The notes: generated by a model not told the origin, from the sequence alone. DNA of 64,000 nucleotides from Brachyhypopomus gauderio (GCF_052324685.1 NW_027506901.1:710001-774000), one strand, 5' to 3'. Numbered from the stretch's first letter, positions 32,501 through 64,000 are shown. Program-made: numbers and translations.

Positions 32501-33481
32501 CACACACCAGCTTCATGAATCACACACTGCATCATCATGACTATACACACACACACACCTCGCATCATCACGACCATACACATATACACACACACCCCGC
32601 ATCATCACGACCATACACACACGCCCCTGGAAACACTGAAGATTTCCTGGTAGAGGCAGGTTCAGCAGGCGGGTCACGGGTTCAGTTCCCAAGGAGGTGA
32701 CGCAGGAGTGTAAAAGGGGCTCTGTGTAACGGGGCTGCCACACACTGGGGAGAGGAGAGCACTTTCTCACCAGGTGCTTCCCTGTCCCAACTTACAATAA
32801 CCCCCTGCCTCTCTCTCCCTCTCCCCCTCTGTTTCTCTCTCTCTCCCCCTCTGTTTCTCTCTCTCTCCCCCTCTGTTTCTCTCTCTCTCCCCCTCTGTTT
32901 CTCTCTCTCTCTCCCCCTCTGTTTCTCTCTCTCTCCCCCTCTGTTTCTCTCTCTCTCCCTCTCTGTCTCTCTCTCTCCCTCTCTCTCTCTCTCTCCCTCT
33001 CTGTCTCTCTCTCCCCCTCACCCTCTCTCTCTCTCTCTCTCTCCCCCCCCTCATCCTCTCTCTCGCCCTCTCTCTCTCTCTCTCTCTCTCCCCCTCACCC
33101 TCTCTCTCTCCCCCTCACCCTCTCTCTCTCTCTCTCACCCTCTCTCTCTCTCCCTCTCTCTCTCTCTCTCTCCCCCTCATCCTCTCTCTCTCACCCTCTC
33201 TCTCTCTCTCTCTCCCCCTCTGTCTCTCTCTCCCCCTCATCCTCTCTCTCTCTCTCTCCCCCTCACCCTCTCTCTCTCACCCTCTCTCTCTCCCCCTCAC
33301 CCTCTCTCTCTCACCCTCTCTCTCTCCCCCTCACCCTCTCTCTCTCACCCTCTCTCTCTCTCTCTCACCCTCTCTCTCTCTCTCACAGGGAGCAGGAGGG
33401 AATCCGGGTGGTCTTCCCCTCCCCTTCCCCCGTCCTGGACCACCTATTGACTTTGGCGCAAACAAACGTCGGCGATTCTGA
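18265..33481 (+). CDS. nono: Nono, DBHS-family RNA/DNA-binding protein
   Basis: Nuclear paraspeckle and splicing/transcription factor of the DBHS family (NONO/SFPQ/PSPC1). Nine coding exons: 18265-18406, 23980-24173, 24391-24692, 24907-25002, 25432-25628, 27064-27269, 29175-29205, 31640-31719, 33389-33481; total 1341 nt, 446 residues (human 471), all phases consistent. RRM1 is about residues 70-141, with LFVGNL and [11 protein letters not shown]2 about 146-215; then the NOPS region ([12 protein letters not shown]). A long Glu/Arg coiled coil (about 266-370) includes [20 protein letters not shown], which closely matches human NONO. The C-terminus ends GANKRRRF, the nuclear signal. The start ATG sits at the exon border (TTTCCAG|ATG) and gives [11 protein letters not shown]. 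Part of the human Gly/Pro-rich C-terminus is missing; a small extra exon may have escaped me between 31720 and 33388. Introns are packed with repeats, several of them beginning at donors. Confidence 0.95.
18690..19075. repeat. About 28-32-bp minisatellite (GTTGGTAGGAGGGGCCTGTC)
   Basis: About 12 copies of a unit containing GTTGGTAGGAGGGGCCTGTC followed by TGCT(TGCT)GGGTTGGA. It lies in nono intron 2. Confidence 0.9.
19076..19455. other. Intronic DNA, no gene seen
   Basis: nono intron 2. Contains a short CT tract at 19258-19292 and nothing else I can name. Confidence 0.45.
19460..20799. repeat. ACACTACACATT satellite
   Basis: About 1.3 kb of TTACACTACACA-type repeats with local variants (TTAAACTTTACA, ACATATTACA). 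It resumes for about 45 bp at 23786-23830 after the transposon nest, showing that the nest inserted into it. Long ORFs (up to 461 codons of Thr/Leu/His/Tyr) are artefacts. Confidence 0.95.
20930..20996. repeat. (AT)n microsatellite
   Basis: Pure AT run next to the left end of the nested hAT element, matched by another AT run (22634-22662) on its right side. The element therefore probably inserted into an AT microsatellite. Confidence 0.9.
21349..21660. mobile_element. Harbinger-like MITE
   Basis: 312 bp with inverted ends AGCTGGGCGTACACTG (left) and CAGTGTACGCCCAGCT (right), flanked on both sides by TAA (21346-21348 and 21661-21663), the 3-bp target duplication typical of PIF/Harbinger. It interrupts the zinc-finger frame of the hAT element. 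Confidence 0.8.
21715..22028. mobile_element. Repeat fragment plus 79-bp hairpin MITE
   Basis: The left part (AGGGTGACCAAACGTCCGTA onward) is shared with about 28030-28140. At 21950-22028 there is an almost perfect inverted repeat, arms GGGGTGAGTTTCCCAAAACG and complement, with a loop of about 25 nt. It looks like a miniature foldback element. Confidence 0.65.
22635..22690. repeat. (AT)n / TATACACA microsatellite
   Basis: AT dinucleotide tract followed by ATACACATACACAC, on the right flank of the hAT element. Confidence 0.85.
22943..23246. mobile_element. hAT-type MITE
   Basis: About 304 bp with ends CAGGGTTGCCAACT and AGTTGGCAACCCT, flanked by AGTAATC on both sides (22936-22942 and 23247-23253), consistent with a hAT target duplication. 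It is non-coding. A partial relative is at about 28358-28395 (AACAATTTAC..AAAGTTGGCAAC). Confidence 0.8.
23293..23484 (-). pseudogene. Zinc-finger fragment of a transposon protein
   Basis: Minus-strand frame giving [19 protein letters not shown] followed by C-x2-C and, after about 22 residues, an [10 protein letters not shown] segment with His pairs. This is the arrangement of TTF/BED-like fingers at the N-terminus of hAT-type transposases. The remainder of a transposase is not visible; it is probably the coding relic of the outer element. Confidence 0.5.
24989..25140 (+). repeat. Repeat containing the nono coding-exon 4 donor
   Basis: Four copies, about 42-45 bp each, of CCCACAGTTCCACAAGTAAG followed by AGGAACACACAC. 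Copy 1 is the real exon end and donor (GT at 25003). Copy 2 keeps an identical donor at 25048. Copies 3 and 4 have lost the GTAA. Reading through to the second donor gives AAG TAA, an immediate stop. Confidence 0.9.
25635..26175. repeat. 21-bp C-rich minisatellite (CCACGCCCCCTCTCTCCTC)
   Basis: About 25 copies of ACCACGCCCCCTCTCTCCTC with length variants. It begins at intron position +6/+7 after the donor at 25629. Confidence 0.93.
26176..27045. repeat. 35-bp pyrimidine-rich minisatellite
   Basis: About 24-25 highly uniform copies of a 35-bp unit containing CATCCCTCACTCTTTCACTC and CACTCTTGGTCTCTC. It ends just before the acceptor of nono coding exon 6 (27064), so it forms an extended polypyrimidine stretch. 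Confidence 0.95.
27281..27536. repeat. 26-bp minisatellite (ACGCCCACACGCTCCCTGAC)
   Basis: About ten copies of GGACACGCCCACACGCTCCC or variants, starting about 12 nt after the donor at 27270 (nono intron). Confidence 0.92.
27545..28395. mobile_element. Composite of decayed hAT remnants
   Basis: Starts with the GTAACTGAGTTAGTAACTGA-type AT-rich subterminal sequence of a hAT element. About 27886-28030 (plus) reads [20 protein letters not shown], the end of a BED zinc finger. A GGGCGACCAAACGTCCGTAT segment shared with 21720 follows at 28033. A 28338-28360 C-run and an AAAGTTGGCAAC end related to the MITE at 22943 complete the block. No intact element. Confidence 0.6.
28440..28625. repeat. 28-bp minisatellite (ATCGTACATTTACCACTATA)
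   Basis: About six copies of CAGATCGTACATTTACCACT followed by ATATTTAC, in a nono intron. Confidence 0.92.
28900..28998. repeat. (AT)n microsatellite
   Basis: Long AT run with an interruption TAGACTAT near its left end. Confidence 0.93.
29224..29565. repeat. TCTCTCACTTTACCTCACAC minisatellite and (TG)n
   Basis: About ten imperfect copies of CTCTCACTTTACCTCACACT followed by GTCTCTGTGTGTG, ending in a (TG)n tract. It begins about 18 nt after the donor of nono coding exon 7 (29206). Confidence 0.85.
29571..31270. mobile_element. Decayed DNA transposon with internal palindromic blocks
   Basis: The left end (GCCTGGACGATAAAACGATA, then TATATCGATATAACGATAT) is the CGATA/TATCG-rich end common in fish hAT-like elements. 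A weaker TATATCGTGATATAC lies near 31257. Inside, several blocks recur in inverted orientation, for example TAGTAAAGCTCTTTA.ATGTAG at about 30021 and 30350 against CTACATTTAAAGAGCTTTACTA at about 30489. No transposase reading frame survives. Confidence 0.55.
31271..31639. other. nono intron, repeat-like, no gene seen
   Basis: Begins GAGTCCCCGCTTAACGACAG and has a related CGCTTAACGACGAAAACTGC block at about 31537, suggesting one more decayed mobile sequence. Ends at the acceptor of the exon starting 31640. Confidence 0.4.
31707..32130 (+). repeat. Repeat containing the nono coding-exon 8 donor (about 14 copies)
   Basis: Each copy carries ACTCCCAACGAGGTACACAC, i.e. the last codons of the exon (Thr-Pro-Asn-Glu) plus the donor GTACAC, spaced by CA-rich sequence. 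The first donor is at 31720; later copies are at about 31753, 31784, 31824 and onward to 32123. The reading frame through the array stays open to about 32166, so use of later donors would add His/Thr-rich peptide rather than truncate. Confidence 0.9.
32152..32521 (-). repeat. Inverted duplicate, copy A
   Basis: About 365 bp that is the near-identical reverse complement of 38484-38850; I found only a few differences plus an AT-run length change. It lies in the last nono intron. No coding content, tRNA-like box or transposon ends recognised. Confidence 0.9.
32522..32799. other. nono intron, short CA/ATCATCACGACC repeat
   Basis: Three copies of CATCATCACGACCATACACA-like sequence at 32530-32625. 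Otherwise no feature. Confidence 0.5.
32800..33388. repeat. (CT)n and CTCTCCCCCTCTGTTT repeats
   Basis: About 590 bp of almost pure pyrimidine on the plus strand running directly into the acceptor of the last nono exon (CTCACAG at 33388). This is a very long polypyrimidine tract. Confidence 0.95.
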
Positions 33482-33495
33482 GAGTCTAGGCCAGA

Positions 33496-33563
<68 letters not shown>

Positions 33564-33914
33564 CCACTTTACCTTCTCTAGATGTTTTTTTTTCCCTTAA
33601 TTTTTTTTACACACTGTACAATATTTTTAAGTCCAGAACATTAGGTTAGTAGTTGTTGCACACGTTTTTATAAGGTGTGGCAGATGTGTGATTTTGTTTT
33701 AAGCTTAGAACAGTCTTCATTTTGATTTACTTCTGATGATTTATCATCTTGTACCCTGAGGGTGAACTTTTTGTATAGATTTTTTTGTTTGTTTTATTGT
33801 GATATTTTTATTTTGTATTTCACCCAGTGTACTTTTTATATAGGGATAGTAAATTCGGTTTTTTGTCGGTCACGTTTTCTGATTATCTGTATTTCTAAAA
33901 CGGCTTAAAATAAA
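33482..33914 (+). terminator. nono 3' UTR with (CT)n and polyadenylation signal
   Basis: After the stop codon a (CT)n tract occupies 33500-33560. An AATAAA hexamer is at 33909-33914, followed by GT-rich sequence (GGTATGTTCTTGCTTGG), consistent with a cleavage and polyadenylation site. Confidence 0.7.
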
Positions 33915-34004
33915 TTCAGAGTTCCATGGTATGTTCTTGCTTGGTCCTTTTTTGCTGCTAATTTCATAACTAAACACCCATCACTCAGTAACCAGTGGAG
34001 AAGC

Positions 34005-34635
34005 ACTGGTCTTCAGTAGTGTGAGTAGGGAGAAGCACTGGTCTTCAGTAGTGTGAGTAGGGAGTAGCGCTGGTCTTCAGTAGTGTGAGTAGGGAGAAGC
34101 GCTGGTCTTCAGTAGTGTGAGTAGGGAGAAGCACTGGTCTTCAGTAGTGTGAGTAGGGAGTAGCGCTGGTCTTCAGTAGTGTGAGTAGGGAGAAGCGCTG
34201 GTCTTCAGTAGTGTGAGTAGGGAGAAGCACTGGTCTTCAGTAGTGTGAGGAGGGAGAAGCGCTGGTCTTCAGTAGTGTGAGGAGGGAGAAGTGCTGGTCT
34301 TCAGTAGTGTGAGTAGGGAGAAGCACTGGTCTTCAGTAGTGTGAGTAGGGAGAAGCGCTGGTCTTCAGTAGTGTGAGTAGGGAGAAGCACTGGTCTTCAG
34401 TAGTGTGAGGAGGGAGAAGCACTGGTCTTCAGTAGTGTGAGGAGGGAGAAGCACTGGTCTTCAGTAGTGTGAGTAGGGAGTAGCGCTGGTCTTCAGTAGT
34501 GTGAGTAGGGAGAAGCACTGGTCTTCAGTAGTGTGAGTAGGGAGAAGCACTGGTCTTCAGTAGTGTGAGTAGGGAGAAGCGCTGGTCTTCAGTAGTGTGA
34601 GTAGGGAGAAGCACTGGTCTTCAGTAGTGTGAGGA
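34005..34635. repeat. 32-bp minisatellite (GGTCTTCAGTAGTGTGAGTA)
   Basis: About 20 copies of a 32-bp unit, GGGAGAAGCACTGGTCTTCA then GTAGTGTGAGTA, lying between the converging 3' ends of nono and the TNF ligand gene. Confidence 0.95.
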
Positions 34636-34900
34636 GGTGTTTTGGTATCAGAGGTGTATAGGAGGTTTTTGCTTTTTCCCTTTCAGTTCATTTGTATTTT
34701 CATCTTGCAAGTTAAATAGAAAATAACATTTAAATACATTTCTGTATAAGAAATGCAATCTTGTGCATCTGTGATCTACACTATAAAAGGATTCAGACTA
34801 AGACAAATGTATTTGTTATATATTGTTGCTTATTAGCACCTTAGTAAATGTTGATTGCATAATAACATATATATGTAATACATTTAAAGAGTTACAGAAG

Positions 34901-34906
34901 TTTATT
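34901..34906 (-). terminator. Candidate polyadenylation signal of the TNF ligand gene
   Basis: Minus-strand AATAAA, about 57 nt beyond the stop codon. Short 3' UTR if used; other hexamers may exist further on. Confidence 0.4.
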
Positions 34907-34962
34907 TAGCTTAGCCCAGTTTTTGCAGTGTTGGATGTCTGATATATTCACCAGAGTCTACA

Positions 34963-36453
34963 TCAGTTTATCATAAATGCCCCAAAGTAAGTTGACTCTG
35001 AGGGGAATCGCACAGCAGCTGTGTTGAGCACATACAGTGAAAGCCTGTCGCCCCTCTCTAGGTGAAACAGCGCACCCTGCTGGCTGGAATAGAGTTCTAC
35101 ACCAGACTCTGAGCTGAGACATGGAGCTGCTCCAGCCTTGGACAGCATTAGAGGCTGTGGATACAACGCTGTCCTCTTGAATAAGTATTGCATAAACGGC
35201 ACGTGCAGCCCTAGTGTGCTTTCAAAATGAACATGAGAATAAACAAAATAAATTCCACTCTGTGGCACTTGGATTTCCCCGTCTGCACTGAGTAGCATCA
35301 GGCCTTCCTGTGTGGTCTGTGTGCCCGTGCTGTCCCAGTGTAGCTGCTCCAGTGCGTGAGTTGGGTCCCTGGATTCACCTGTTCAAAAATACATACACAC
35401 ACTTACTGGTCTACTGAGAACACCTCAGTCTTCTCAGTTTACAAGTCTGAGAACACCTCAGTGGGTTACCTGTTTTCTGCAGGTGGTGGTGATGTTTTAG
35501 CCACTGCTTTGCCCCAAGATGTATAGCTGGTTTGAAAGACTGTGTAATATTGTGTTCTGTGAAACAGCACATAAAAAATATTCACATTCACATAAAAATA
35601 TGAAAATACTGCAATTTGTAAAGTAATAGTAGACAATTACCTCCTAGAGTCCGCCACAAGGAATTACGGATTTCCAGCAGGAGTATCTGCGTGAAACAAG
35701 ACAGAAAGTCATTCTCCACGTCCAGTGTTGTGGAGATGGCGCTGTTGTCCTGTTAATGTCCGTACCTCCTGCGCCAGGTTCTGCGCTTCCTGCTTCATTA
35801 AGTCGCAGCTTGTGTCTGGACCTCCTGGATCTTCTAGATCGGCTAGTTGATGAACACAGTCGACAGGATAGCCGCCATGCGTTAAGGATTCACGGGTCTT
35901 GAAAAGTTAAGGGAAGAGCAAGAGATGAAATGCCCACTTATATTCAAACCCTCTGAGTGTCCAGAACAAAACTGGCTTTAGGTTCTGTAACCACACGGAA
36001 TATTGATAACAAAACTCGCTAGACGCTCAGGACTTCTGCAGCTTGTCAAATATGACGCACCAGAAAAAGTGTGTTATTGACTATAAAAGGCAGCTAAAAG
36101 TTAAGATTTAGCACAACTAAATTAATATAGTAAACGGAATTAGCGCTATATAGCTGCAAATATCCTCCTATATATGTAATCACAAGCAAAATCAAGCTTT
36201 GACCATATCATGAAATGAATATTAAAATTCTTAAGATTCTTATTATTTAGCCTACCACATATACATCGCTGGCAAAGTCATACAGAAGACAGCTTGTGAT
36301 GAAGGTTTCAGCGCCCAAAATCAAACTTAAAATCAGAAAGTAAATATTCCATCTGTTACATTCTGTCTTTGCGGTAGAGTCCAAACTATAATCATGTGTG
36401 CAGCTCGGACTATGCGAGGTGGATCTCATGTCTCCCCCTCTGCTGTGAGACAT
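34963..36453 (-). CDS. tnfsf10l: TRAIL-like TNF superfamily ligand
   Basis: Type II membrane TNF-family ligand; TRAIL-type ligands trimerise and engage death receptors. Five exons: 36453-36256, 35897-35766, 35686-35641, 35556-35470 and 35378-34963; 879 nt, 292 residues, all phases matching. Residues about 36-57 (IYFLILSLILGAETFITSCL) form the single membrane segment after a 35-residue cytosolic tail. A short stalk follows, then the TNF homology domain starting KPAIHLGAKQW, with GIYFVYSHVHF, FMQYLFKRT, YPQPLMLSKA, LFHLERGDRLSLYV and the final TYFGAFMIN. The MQYxxK-T-YP-P-x-L pattern, the lone cysteine after LMLSKAGAAP (where TRAIL has its zinc-binding Cys) and the F-F/Y-GAF ending favour TNFSF10 over CD40LG or TNFSF14. 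Exon 4's acceptor was chosen because only it keeps the frame. It is head-to-head with aifm1. Confidence 0.82.
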
Positions 36454-37427
36454 GTCTGTGTGGCTGGTAGAAACATCTCACATCACTTTCTTTTTGCATC
36501 AAGCCTCATATCGTGCCGGGTCAGAGGTCCACACACACCCTTTACCCTTCCGTCTTCACGCTGGTTTTCCTGGCTGGAAAGTCCCGGTTGGACTGCGCCG
36601 CCTCTTCAGCGGAGACGCGGGCAGCACGTCCGGTACCTCAGAACCTCAGAGAGTTACCTCAACATCACGTTTACCGTCCACACTCACGGAATAACGTCAA
36701 ATAGGAGCTTAAAACTGTACACATGTGCTCTCAGTGTGCAGGGCTTTAGCGCTCCACTGGGGTTTCTTATATTATTTTCTTAAATTCTCCTATTACTTTC
36801 GTATATTTATGTTGTAGTGCGTTTTTACTACAGTTTGCAGATTCATACTTCATCATGCAGACAAAACAACGTGGTCAGAGCTGCAAAACAGATCAAAACA
36901 GATACACCATGGTTAGACTATTCACTCCTGGGCTTTAAACCATTTTGAATAGCCTACGTAAGTAAAGTCAAAATAAATGTAGGCCTATATAGTGCAATTT
37001 AAAATATGAGTTTCACAATGCAGCTTGTCTTAAATGTATTTTAACGTAGGCATAAACCTATTAACGAGTATATATCTAAATCTGAATATTAATAGTTTAG
37101 CCTGTAGACTAATTAAAGTCAGAAAACAATGTTCTGTAAGTCCTCAATCGTGCACTTAAGGGTTATATTTACCAACGCTTAACCACGCTTTATTATAGAA
37201 AAAAAGAACCAATTGATGAACTGTGCGTGAGTACAACAGCCAATGAACGCGTGCAGGAGGCGGGTCATCGGTGCAAACCGGAAGCTCGTGTAGAAAATGT
37301 AATGACCCGAACGCCTGTGGCCTTGTGTGGAGGACGGAGGGTGGCACGGTGAACGCGGCCCGGCGGCGGAGACGGTTCTGTAACGTGGTTATCAGCGGTA
37401 GCCGGACGAGGCGATTGTCGTGTTACA
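36454..37427. promoter_or_regulatory. Shared upstream region of the TNF ligand gene and aifm1
   Basis: 974 bp between two divergent start codons. CpG-rich patches lie at each end (about 36590-36640 and 37250-37400). A CCAAT box (AGCCAATGAACGCG) is at about 37240, upstream of aifm1. Short ORFs (36394-36783) have no support. Confidence 0.5.
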
Positions 37428-58604
<21,177 letters not shown>

Positions 58605-58624
<20 letters not shown>

Positions 58625-58668
58625 TCAGTGTTCATGATTAATATTCATGAAGACTAGTCAGTGTTCAT
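58605..58668 (+). repeat. Duplication of the aifm1 stop-codon region
   Basis: AATATTCATGAAGACTAGTC and the following AGTGTTCATG occur twice in tandem (from 58607 and 58640). The first copy holds the real stop codon; the second lies in the 3' UTR. Confidence 0.85.
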
Positions 58669-59141
58669 GGACTAGGCAACACACACACACACACACACAG
58701 GCCCTGGTTTGCCACTCTTCACATTGGCTTTGACCTCTCAGACCTGTTGTTTTTCCTCCAGGCCTGAAGTTGGCATTGTAGTCACAATTTGATCAGTCAG
58801 TCATCAGATCAGTACTGTTCCGTCTTTGCTGAGAGGAAACCTCTGCTTATTTGTATGGAAATATTATATATTTGTTTTTTTTATTATTGAGAACAGAAAA
58901 TGTACATTGCGAATTGCAATTGTTAAGCCCCTCCCCTTGACCAGTAAATGTTTAACCTCCCCTGTAAGCCACGCCCAGTCTTGACCTTTTCTGTGGACTG
59001 TACGAGTGACCTTAAAGTGTGCAGTAGTGATTCTGACTGAGTTTGTAAAGTAAGATAAAGCTATAGCGCCTCTCTGGACCCTGTGGTATGGCACATTTCA
59101 TTCTTTCTATTTGTAAGTGAATGACAAAGTTACAAAATAAA
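58625..59141 (+). terminator. aifm1 3' UTR and polyadenylation signal
   Basis: AATAAA at 59136-59141, followed by T-rich and GT-rich DNA, is the most convincing signal after the stop codon. A short (CA)n is at 58679-58699. Confidence 0.65.
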
Positions 59142-59394
59142 TTATTTTTAAGCAGTCTTTGGGTCTTAGATGTGTGCCTCAAGGATAAAGACTCTTTTTT
59201 GTTACCCAAACATTTGTGAGCAGTGGCCAAGGTGAGGTACATCAGGTGAGGTACATCAGGTGAGGTACATCAGGTGAGGTACATCAGGTGAGGTACATCA
59301 GGTGAGGTACATCAGGTGAGGTACATCAGTCATCTGGTGAAGTAAATGTAAATATGTCAATTGTGATATTTTTTTTTTCACCGCAATCAAAATT

Positions 59395-59497
59395 TGTCCT
59401 TTACCCATCTGTGCAGTTAGAACACACACACTAGTGATTACTAGGAGGCTGTGGTGTGTGGTGCACACATGTCCAGAGCGGTGGGCAGCCCTAGCCC
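59395..59497 (-). mobile_element. SINE-like fragment
   Basis: On the minus strand: GGGCTGCCCACCGCTCTGGA, CACAGCCTCCTAGTAATCAC, TAGTGTGTGTG and a TGCACAGATGGGTAAA end. Same family as the expanded copy at 1015-1570, here without the (TG)n amplification. Confidence 0.55.
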
Positions 59498-59562
59498 GGT
59501 GAGGTACATCAGGTGAGGTACATCAGGTGAGGTACATCAGGTGAGGTACATCAGGTGAGGTA

Positions 59563-61180
<1,618 letters not shown>

Positions 61181-61459
61181 TACATCAGGTGAGGTACATC
61201 AGGTGAGGTACATCAGGTGAGGTACATCAGGTGAGGTACATCAGGTGAGGTACATCAGTCATCAGGTGAGGTACATCATGTGAGGTACATCATGTGAGGT
61301 ACATCAGTCATCAGGTGAGGTACATCAGGTGAGGTACATCAGGTGAGGTACATCAGGTGAGGTACATCAGTCATCAGGTGAGGTACATCAGGTGAGGTAC
61401 ATCAGTCATCAGGTGTGTTTACACTGCAGTGCAGTTCTGCCTGTGGCTGACCACTGCAG

Positions 61460-62045
61460 GATCACTTAAAATGTAAGTATGCTTTAGTGTGGGTTCACTG
61501 TTAGTATATGTTCACTGTTAGTTCACTCTTAGTGTGGGTTTAATGTTAGTTCACTGTTAGTATGGGTTCATCACTGTTAGTATATGTTCACTGTTAGTTC
61601 ACTCTTAGTGTGGGTTTACTGTTCGTTCACTGTTAGTATGGGTTCATCACTGTTAGTATGGGTTCACTGTTAGTATGGGTTCACTGTTAGTATGGGTTCA
61701 CTGTTAGTTCACTCTTAGTGTGGGTTTAATGTTAGTTCACTCTTAGTGTAGGTTTACTGTTAGTTCACTCTTAGTATGGATTCATCACTGTTAGTATGGG
61801 TTCACTATTAGTATGGGTTCACTATTAGTGTGGGTTTACTGTTAGTTCACTGTTAGTATGGGTTCACTGTTAGTATGGGTTCATCACTGTTAGTATGGGT
61901 TCACTGTTAGTTCACTCTTAGTATAGGTTCATCACTGTTAGTATGAGTTCACTGTTAGTATGGGTTCATCACTGTTAGTATGGGTTCACTGTTAATTCAC
62001 TCTTAGTGTAGGTTTACTGTTAGTTCACTGTTAGTATGGAGGACA
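61460..62045. repeat. GGGTTCACTGTTAGTAT minisatellite
   Basis: Some 30 imperfect units of GTTAGTATGGGTTCACTGTT and GTTAGTTCACTCTTAGTGTG with occasional CATCACT inserts. Confidence 0.92.
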
Positions 62046-62385
62046 AGACACATCGGCAATTTGGAACAAAGCCACAAAACCAGTAAGTGTATGAAGGTAA
62101 AAGCTCATGGTGCAGCAGTGTGTCAGACCAAACAGAAAACGTGCTTACACCCACCTATAACACAGCACACTTTCACCATCCCCAACACACACACAGGGTC
62201 ATTTAGCTTGAAGGGGGGGATGATCCATCGGTTTACTTACAGGGGAGGCTGTGATATGGAAACATTACCCTGCAGGTTTAGTATAAGCTGCGTGAAACTT
62301 CTGTGTCCAACAGCACAGATGCTGTACTGAAAAATAAGAAAACAGACACTGCAGAGTACCGTGTACCATGGTGTTCAGCAGCCCC
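62046..62385. other. Intergenic DNA, no gene seen
   Basis: A 89-codon plus-strand ORF (62061-62330) shows no recognisable feature. Confidence 0.4.
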
Positions 62386-62389
62386 AACT

Positions 62390-62815
62390 TTAATTACTAA
62401 GAGCTGACACTGACAACTTCTGGGTTATCACAAAAACGAGCAGTAAAGATGCGTTGCTAACATCAGTCGACTCGTCTAGCCGGACAGCACAATGTGGACT
62501 TGATTTAAAAGTCTCATTAGGTAAAGTCTCATTAGGTAAAGTCTCATTGGAAAGCGGAACTTTCAGTAGTTTTTCCGCCGCTGCTTCCCCGGCCATCTCA
62601 CATATCCACGCAGCACCGATTCCTCAGCGACCGTAAAAGGTTTTAACCTTCGTGCAACATGTCAGCTGGCTCTCAGGACACATTTGGACTGCGACCTGAT
62701 GGAAACGGTGGTTTTATTTAGGAGTAGCTATCAGTCGTCTGTCTCGTCTCGAGATGCCGCTTTAGTTTTGAAGGTTTTAGTGCTTCGTTTGAAAGAGTCA
62801 CTCCACACACTGGGC
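62390..62815 (-). pseudogene. hAT (ZBED5-like) transposase fragment
   Basis: On the minus strand 62810-62740 reads NEALKPSKLKRHLETRQTTD and 62500-62430 reads CAVRLDESTDVSNASLLLVF, both typical of the ZBED5/FAM200-type hAT transposase lineage. Between them the frame is broken and NETLP is duplicated in tandem. No terminal repeats assigned. Confidence 0.7.
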
Positions 62816-63116
62816 TTTTGGGTTCACATCACCCCCTTCCCCCTGTGCACACCCATTTTTTATGTAGTCTAGTCACTTTTCTGGTGTCGTTTCAAAACCT
62901 TCTCCATCTCGTTAGCTAGCTAGTTAACTGGACAAAAAAGGGTGCCGTGGCCTCCAACAGGTGACGTTTAATTGTAATTACTTCGGGGCTTTTTTCTTAG
63001 TGTACTTTTATATTAATGATTATAATTTGAACATTATTAATCTATCAATTTTACTCGTTCTAAATTTAACATTTTAAGGTGTACTTTTATGATTTAAAGT
63101 GCTCACTACAGACTAT
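62816..63116. other. Intergenic DNA, no gene seen
   Basis: AT-rich; may include the remaining part of the hAT remnant, but I cannot show it. Confidence 0.35.
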
Positions 63117-63235
63117 TAAATACATACATACATACATACATACTTGCATACTTACTTTCTTTCTTTCTTTCTTTCTTTATTTATTTATTGATCCCAGAGG
63201 GAAATTCCTGAAATTTAGCTCCCTCTTGAGGATGA
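63117..63235 (-). mobile_element. Retrotransposon 3' tail
   Basis: (ATAC)n and (TTTC)n microsatellites followed by TTTATTGATCCCAGAGGGAA, the reverse complement of the TTCCCTCTGGGATCAATAAA tail found at LINE/SINE ends in fish. Opposite orientation to the one at 2594. Confidence 0.6.
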
Positions 63236-63392
63236 GCTACCGGTTGAGACACCCTGCATATCACAGCTCTGAACACACTGGGCTGTCGGTCATTGTCTGT
63301 ATGCATAAGCACACTATTGTAGAAATGGACACATGTAAGTAAAGCACTTAAGCCAAGACTGGGTCCAGTGTGACATCTCTGCTGGGGGCAGG

Positions 63393-63445
<53 letters not shown>

Positions 63446-63812
63446 TAAAGGTGCAGGAGTTCGTTCATAATTTATCAGTCATTTTCTGGGTTAGAAATCA
63501 ACATGATTAGAGGGTGAATGAGCCAATCAATAGACCCCAAGATCCTGTTTAAGAAAGATGCACCCGATACCATCTTACGGCTGAACCGTCTGTGATGATC
63601 CGTCCTTGGAAATCTTAATCTTAATTTCGCATCCTTTCTTATCTCTCTCTCTCTCACACACACACACAAATACGCACACACTGGCACACACAGCGACACG
63701 CAAACACACAGTGGTGCAGTGATACCTGCTGATTTCAGCTAGAAAATGCTTTTAGTACAAAATGTCAGTTTTTGATGGAGAGAATACAAAGGTAATTGCT
63801 GATTGAGACCTA

Positions 63813-63849
<37 letters not shown>

Positions 63850-64000
63850 TGTGTGAGAGAGAGAGTGGGAACAAGGATACATGCCTCTCAAAAAAATGAC
63901 CAAGTACAGCAAAAATATTTTTCTAATCCGTCAGTCTCACTTGAGAAAAAGCAAAGACATGCAAAGGTCGGAAAGGCAGAAGAAAAAATGTCTCCACACA
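63236..64000. other. Intergenic DNA with (TG)n and (CA)n microsatellites
   Basis: (TG)n at 63394-63443 and 63816-63848, short (CT)n/(CA)n at 63641-63670. No gene seen up to the window edge. Confidence 0.6.

Overview
The window is vertebrate nuclear DNA. Genes are split by GT-AG introns, there are several classes of DNA transposon plus solo LTRs, and microsatellites and minisatellites are unusually dense. The gene content and the Tc1/hAT mix point to a ray-finned fish; I infer a teleost and cannot name the species. All protein names come from recognising the conceptual translations and from matching splice phases; nothing was searched.

Gene layout: (1) vma21, minus strand, 3897-5020, three exons. 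(2) A melatonin receptor of the Mel1c/GPR50 type, minus strand, 6441-14232, two coding exons; GPR50 and VMA21 are also neighbours on human Xq28. (3) nono, plus strand, non-coding first exon near 16.6-16.7 kb and CDS 18265-33481 in nine coding exons. (4) A TRAIL-like TNF ligand (tnfsf10-like), minus strand, 34963-36453, five exons, tail-to-tail with nono and head-to-head with aifm1. (5) aifm1, plus strand, 37428-58624, reconstructed here as 19 exons with every splice phase consistent, 810 codons. (6) Downstream, a Tc1/mariner element with an apparently intact transposase (59563-61180).

Around and inside these genes, much of the window is tandem repeats (units of 10-55 bp) and nested transposons. 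Elements with clear target-site duplications include hAT-like elements at 41551-42373, 46058-47090 and 52490-52770, a Harbinger-like MITE at 21349-21660, solo LTRs at 40141-40444 and 41833-42260, and the Tc1 element. A roughly 3-kb nest in nono intron 2 holds at least three further elements.

The most striking pattern is the placement of the tandem repeats. In four introns the repeat unit contains the 3' end of the preceding exon plus its 5' splice site, so authentic-looking donors are amplified: about 25 times after aifm1 exon 16, about 20 times after aifm1 exon 17, about 14 times after the penultimate nono coding exon, and about twice after nono coding exon 4. In several other introns the array starts within about 30 nt of the donor. 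In aifm1 intron 16 the amplified donors are separated by (CA)n and the intron ends in a long (TG)n tract, so the pre-mRNA could fold CA against GU. No prokaryotic feature or CRISPR array is present.
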